Source: Lachnospiraceae bacterium UBA7110 (GTDB taxonomy: Bacteria > Bacillota > Clostridia > Lachnospirales > Lachnospiraceae). From it: a stretch of DNA of 9,353 nt. Location: contig DKYC01000158.1 in assembly GCA_002492295.1 (NCBI GenBank), positions 1 through 9,353 of the forward strand, given 5' to 3'. Made by a program: the position numbers and the translations under genes. Each line of letters opens with the position of its first letter. Position 1 is the first letter of the stretch. The notes beneath the pieces were generated by a model, which had not been told where the DNA came from, did not search any database, and saw only the letters and a program-made list of their open reading frames with translations. Below, one piece after another: positions 7,134 to 9,353 of the stretch.

Positions 7134-7162
7134 TTTACATTTTGCAAAAAATATGTTATATT
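7134..7162 (+). promoter_or_regulatory. Sigma-A promoter of the AP2-HNH-like gene
   Basis: TTTACA (7134-7139), 17-base spacer, TATATT (7157-7162), with TG one base before the -10. Each box matches five of six consensus bases. The start would be near 7169, about 50 bases before the ATG at 7221. Confidence 0.75.
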
Positions 7163-7209
7163 TAATTTATATTTTGTAATGCTATCGCAATTTTTTATCT
7201 GGCAGAATT

Positions 7210-7214
7210 GGAGG
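7210..7214 (+). promoter_or_regulatory. Ribosome binding site deciding the AP2-gene start
   Basis: GGAGG six bases before ATG at 7221. The longer open frame from ATG 7179 lacks such a site and would start only about ten bases from the predicted transcription start, so 7221 is preferred. Confidence 0.8.
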
Positions 7215-7220
7215 TATGAA

Positions 7221-8015
7221 ATGCCAAAAGGCGTTTTTACGGCAAAAAAAAAGGACGGCACCGTGTATTACCGTGCGTCCGTAACCTATCGGAAAAAACA
7301 TATCAGCCTTGGCGGCTTTGGGACAAAAGAAGCTGCAGCGCTTGCCTACAGGGAAGCATGCAGACTGCTTAATACACCGTCGCTTACCATAAACAGCCAC
7401 GACGAGGACTCGCCCCTGCCGTTTGAAAAGTGGGTCGTCCTTTTAAATTACCGGGACAACGGCATTTATTTCAGTACGCCCATTTATGCCAGAAGCAAGT
7501 TTTTTTACTATTACCTGTCCCCATCCCATGTCCTCAAATTTGATATTGACGACCTGTTTTATTATTCGTCCCACAAAATCATGAAACGCGGCGGGCATCT
7601 TTTTGTGGCGGATTACGGCATGCAGGTAAATATCCTAAACCGGTACGGTATCCGCAGCTTTGCCGTTGCGGGCAAGGATTTCCTCTTTTTAAACGGTGAC
7701 GATACGGATTTCCGCCACGAAAACCTCCATATCATAAGCCACTATCAGGGGGTATCGGAAGTCCTATTCCACGGCAAAAAAAAATACAGGGCACGTATCA
7801 ACGTGCCCGGCTATTTTATCATTGGTCATTATCCGTCGGAAATAGATGCCGCAATTGCCTACAACAAGGCAATTGATATTTTAAAGAAAAACGGTGTGAA
7901 GAAAAATTACATGCCAAATTACATAGACGGTTTATCTCCCGCCGTTTATGCGGAGATTTATTCCCACCTTAAAATTTCCGAAAAAATCATTCACTATGGA
8001 CAAGACAAGACCTAA
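7221..8015 (+). CDS. AP2-like / degenerate HNH / AP2-like DNA-binding protein
   Basis: 264-residue soluble protein with no family name I can give. Residues about 3-50 look like an AP2-type DNA-binding domain (YYRASVTYRKKHISLGGF, then TKEAAALAY). Residues about 100-172 follow the plan of HNH homing endonucleases with AP2 domains (DIDDL, then NGDDTD, RHENLHII). At the usual VDHINGD the His aligns with Phe156, and at the usual DNR the Asn aligns with Phe164, so nuclease activity is doubtful. Residues about 176-225 are a second AP2-like domain (GVSEV, YRARI, then IIGHYPSEIDAAIAYNKA). By inference it is an endonuclease-derived DNA-binding protein, possibly a regulator; an active enzyme with shifted residues is not excluded. 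It is the only plus-strand gene here, with its own promoter, divergent from the SleB-like gene and converging on the GH25-like gene. Two A9 runs (7244-7252 and 7776-7784), each preceded by ACGGC, fall in the two AP2-like domains. Confidence 0.8.
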   Translation: MPKGVFTAKKKDGTVYYRASVTYRKKHISLGGFGTKEAAALAYREACRLLNTPSLTINSHDEDSPLPFEKWVVLLNYRDNGIYFSTPIYARSKFFYYYLSPSHVLKFDIDDLFYYSSHKIMKRGGHLFVADYGMQVNILNRYGIRSFAVAGKDFLFLNGDDTDFRHENLHIISHYQGVSEVLFHGKKKYRARINVPGYFIIGHYPSEIDAAIAYNKAIDILKKNGVKKNYMPNYIDGLSPAVYAEIYSHLKISEKIIHYGQDKT

Positions 8016-8033
8016 GTGCTTTTATCCTCACAT

Positions 8034-9317
8034 TTACCGGGTATAGTCCGTAAAGCTTATACTCATCGCCACTTTACCTGAAACCCCGTTTACGCTTGCG
8101 TTGGAGTCATACTGCCACATGCCAAATTCATACGGATAATCCGGCTCCTTGCCATCCTGCGCATACCACACGTCATAACCGCTTAAACGCTCCATGTCAA
8201 CCATTGTAAGAAGCCACTCCTTGTCCCCGTAAATCATTGCATTATAGCCTTCATCATATACCCTGTCCAAAAACGCTTTTGCAATGGAAGTCCTGTCCTC
8301 AATATCAAGCGCCTCGATACGCGCCATATCATTCTCGACCGTCTCCATCACAAAGGCAACCGGATATTTAACATTATAATCGGCAATCACGTCCAAAAGC
8401 TCATCCGCTTCCTCACGCGCCTCCGATTTGCTGACCGCCTGGGAACAGAAATAAACGCCAATATCCAGCCCTGCCTTATTCGCGGCTTTTAAGTTCTCCT
8501 TATATTTTTCATCAAGTACAATGTTTCCGCTGCTGTATCCCCTTGCACCGATTTTAATCATGACAAAATCGCAGCCTGCTTTTTTCAGCTTTGCAAAATC
8601 AACGTCTCCCTGATTCGCGGAGATATCCGCGCCGCATTTTGAGACGATTTTTCCTTCCTCATAATAATTCATGACGGGTTTCTGATATTTCAGATTGGAA
8701 TAATTATAATCATTTCTTTCCAGTTCGGAGCTGATATCCACCCACTCCTTTGTTCCGTCAGCATGCTTTACCTGTATCCGTCCGTCCTCATATTTATCAC
8801 TGCTGCTGCCTTCTTTTTGGTCTTCTGTTTCCTTCTCATCCTTGATATTTTCCTTATCCGGCTTATCGTACACAGAGGTCTTTCCGTTTGCAAGCTCATC
8901 CGCGGTTGCAGCCTTATCCCCCGATGATTCCTCAGAAGAGCCCTCTATCACGGTCTCACCGGTCGTCTGGTTTTTCACCGTCCCATTATTTTTATTGGAC
9001 TTCGAACCGCCCTTCTTTCGCCCTGTATCCGGAAGCGTCCAAATATCAAGGTCATCCGAGGTCAGCTTGTTTTCCGAAATGACAGACGCCTCTGCCCCTG
9101 CTGCCGGATTCCCCGACTGTGCAGTCTGTGCATCCCTCTGCGCCACTGCCGCCGCATAGCCGCTTCCGTCGTTTTTGCTTCTATTATTGTTTGCCCAAAA
9201 GACAAGCGCGGTTACGCCAAGTATTACCACGGACATAATAAGCACCATATAAACATATATCATTTTTGAGCCTGAACCATGCTCCTCCTCATAATAACCG
9301 TCGTTTTGCAGTTTCAT
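8034..9317 (-). CDS. Membrane-anchored GH25-like protein with altered active site
   Basis: 427 residues: short acidic cytoplasmic N-terminus, one membrane segment about 19-42, a long polar low-complexity linker about 45-200 rich in Ser, Gly, Lys, Glu and Asp, then a GH25 (lysozyme-like) domain about 227-425 outside the cell. Family features: GADIS with Asp231, FVMIKIGARGY, IGVYFCSQA, AQDG, GMWQYDSN. GH25 muramidases normally have a DxE at the end of a strand; here the matching place reads VxE (Val323, Glu325), and the late VDL/VD position reads VAM (Ala417). Glu325 and Asp231 remain. It may therefore be weakly active, inactive or a binding module. The start is ATG 9317 because GGGGG (9328-9324) is six bases away; ATG 9323 directly abuts it. 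The 3' end is 18 bases from the converging AP2 gene, with no terminator hairpin seen. Confidence 0.9.
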   Translation of the reverse strand: MKLQNDGYYEEEHGSGSKMIYVYMVLIMSVVILGVTALVFWANNNRSKNDGSGYAAAVAQRDAQTAQSGNPAAGAEASVISENKLTSDDLDIWTLPDTGRKKGGSKSNKNNGTVKNQTTGETVIEGSSEESSGDKAATADELANGKTSVYDKPDKENIKDEKETEDQKEGSSSDKYEDGRIQVKHADGTKEWVDISSELERNDYNYSNLKYQKPVMNYYEEGKIVSKCGADISANQGDVDFAKLKKAGCDFVMIKIGARGYSSGNIVLDEKYKENLKAANKAGLDIGVYFCSQAVSKSEAREEADELLDVIADYNVKYPVAFVMETVENDMARIEALDIEDRTSIAKAFLDRVYDEGYNAMIYGDKEWLLTMVDMERLSGYDVWYAQDGKEPDYPYEFGMWQYDSNASVNGVSGKVAMSISFTDYTR

Positions 9318-9323
9318 AATCAT

Positions 9324-9328
9324 CCCCC
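9324..9328 (-). promoter_or_regulatory. Ribosome binding site deciding the GH25-like start
   Basis: GGGGG on the minus strand, six bases before ATG 9317 and with no gap before ATG 9323. The 25 bases further up are AT-rich with TATTAT-like sequence; a -35 box would lie off the right edge. Confidence 0.6.
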
Positions 9329-9353
9329 GTTTAAATTAACATAATATATTTAC

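Noticed and set aside
7179..7220. Longer start for the AP2 gene at 7179
   Set aside because: It has no ribosome site, while GGAGG stands six bases before ATG 7221.
7221..8015. Tyrosine integrase or phage integrase for the AP2-type gene
   Set aside because: The N-terminus resembles arm-binding/AP2 domains, but there is no R-H-R-Y catalytic domain and no attachment-site repeats or phage genes nearby.

Overview
The window looks like chromosomal DNA of an anaerobic Firmicute, most likely a gut-type Lachnospiraceae (Clostridia). This is inferred from strong AAGGAG/GGAGG ribosome binding sites, consensus sigma-A promoters, a divergent ATP-type PEP carboxykinase, a SleB-type hydrolase and a membrane-anchored GH25-like protein. 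No rRNA, tRNA, insertion sequence, CRISPR array or phage gene is visible, and no gene-free stretch exceeds 300 bases.

Layout: seven real genes plus one small membrane gene. All are on the minus strand except one. From left to right: two hairpins at the left edge, one of them the pckA terminator; pckA (126-1844) with its own promoter; then a minus-strand operon read from right to left. That operon is thrC (threonine synthase), a small three-helix membrane protein, deoC (deoxyribose-phosphate aldolase) and a long-form Xaa-Pro aminopeptidase. A good promoter lies upstream of thrC, and the genes are packed with gaps of 1 to 29 bases. To its right is a SleB-like cell wall hydrolase (minus), then a divergent plus-strand gene with its own promoter (7221-8015). 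A membrane-anchored GH25-like protein (minus) closes the window and converges on that gene with an 18-base gap.

The most unusual gene is the plus-strand one at 7221-8015. It reads as AP2-like domain, HNH-endonuclease-like core without the expected catalytic His and Asn, then a second AP2-like domain. This suggests a homing-endonuclease-derived protein that now only binds DNA. It is flanked by two cell-wall genes, so a regulatory link is a testable idea but is not shown by the sequence. The GH25-like neighbour also appears degenerate at the active site: the catalytic DxE is VxE and a C-terminal Asp is lost.

Together the left two thirds is ordinary central metabolism (gluconeogenesis/PEP-oxaloacetate node, threonine synthesis, deoxynucleoside salvage, proline-peptide turnover). 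The right third is a small cell-envelope cluster around the AP2 protein. Four gene starts were moved inward from the longest open frame because the ribosome binding sites demand it (thrC, the small membrane protein, the AP2 protein and the GH25-like protein).
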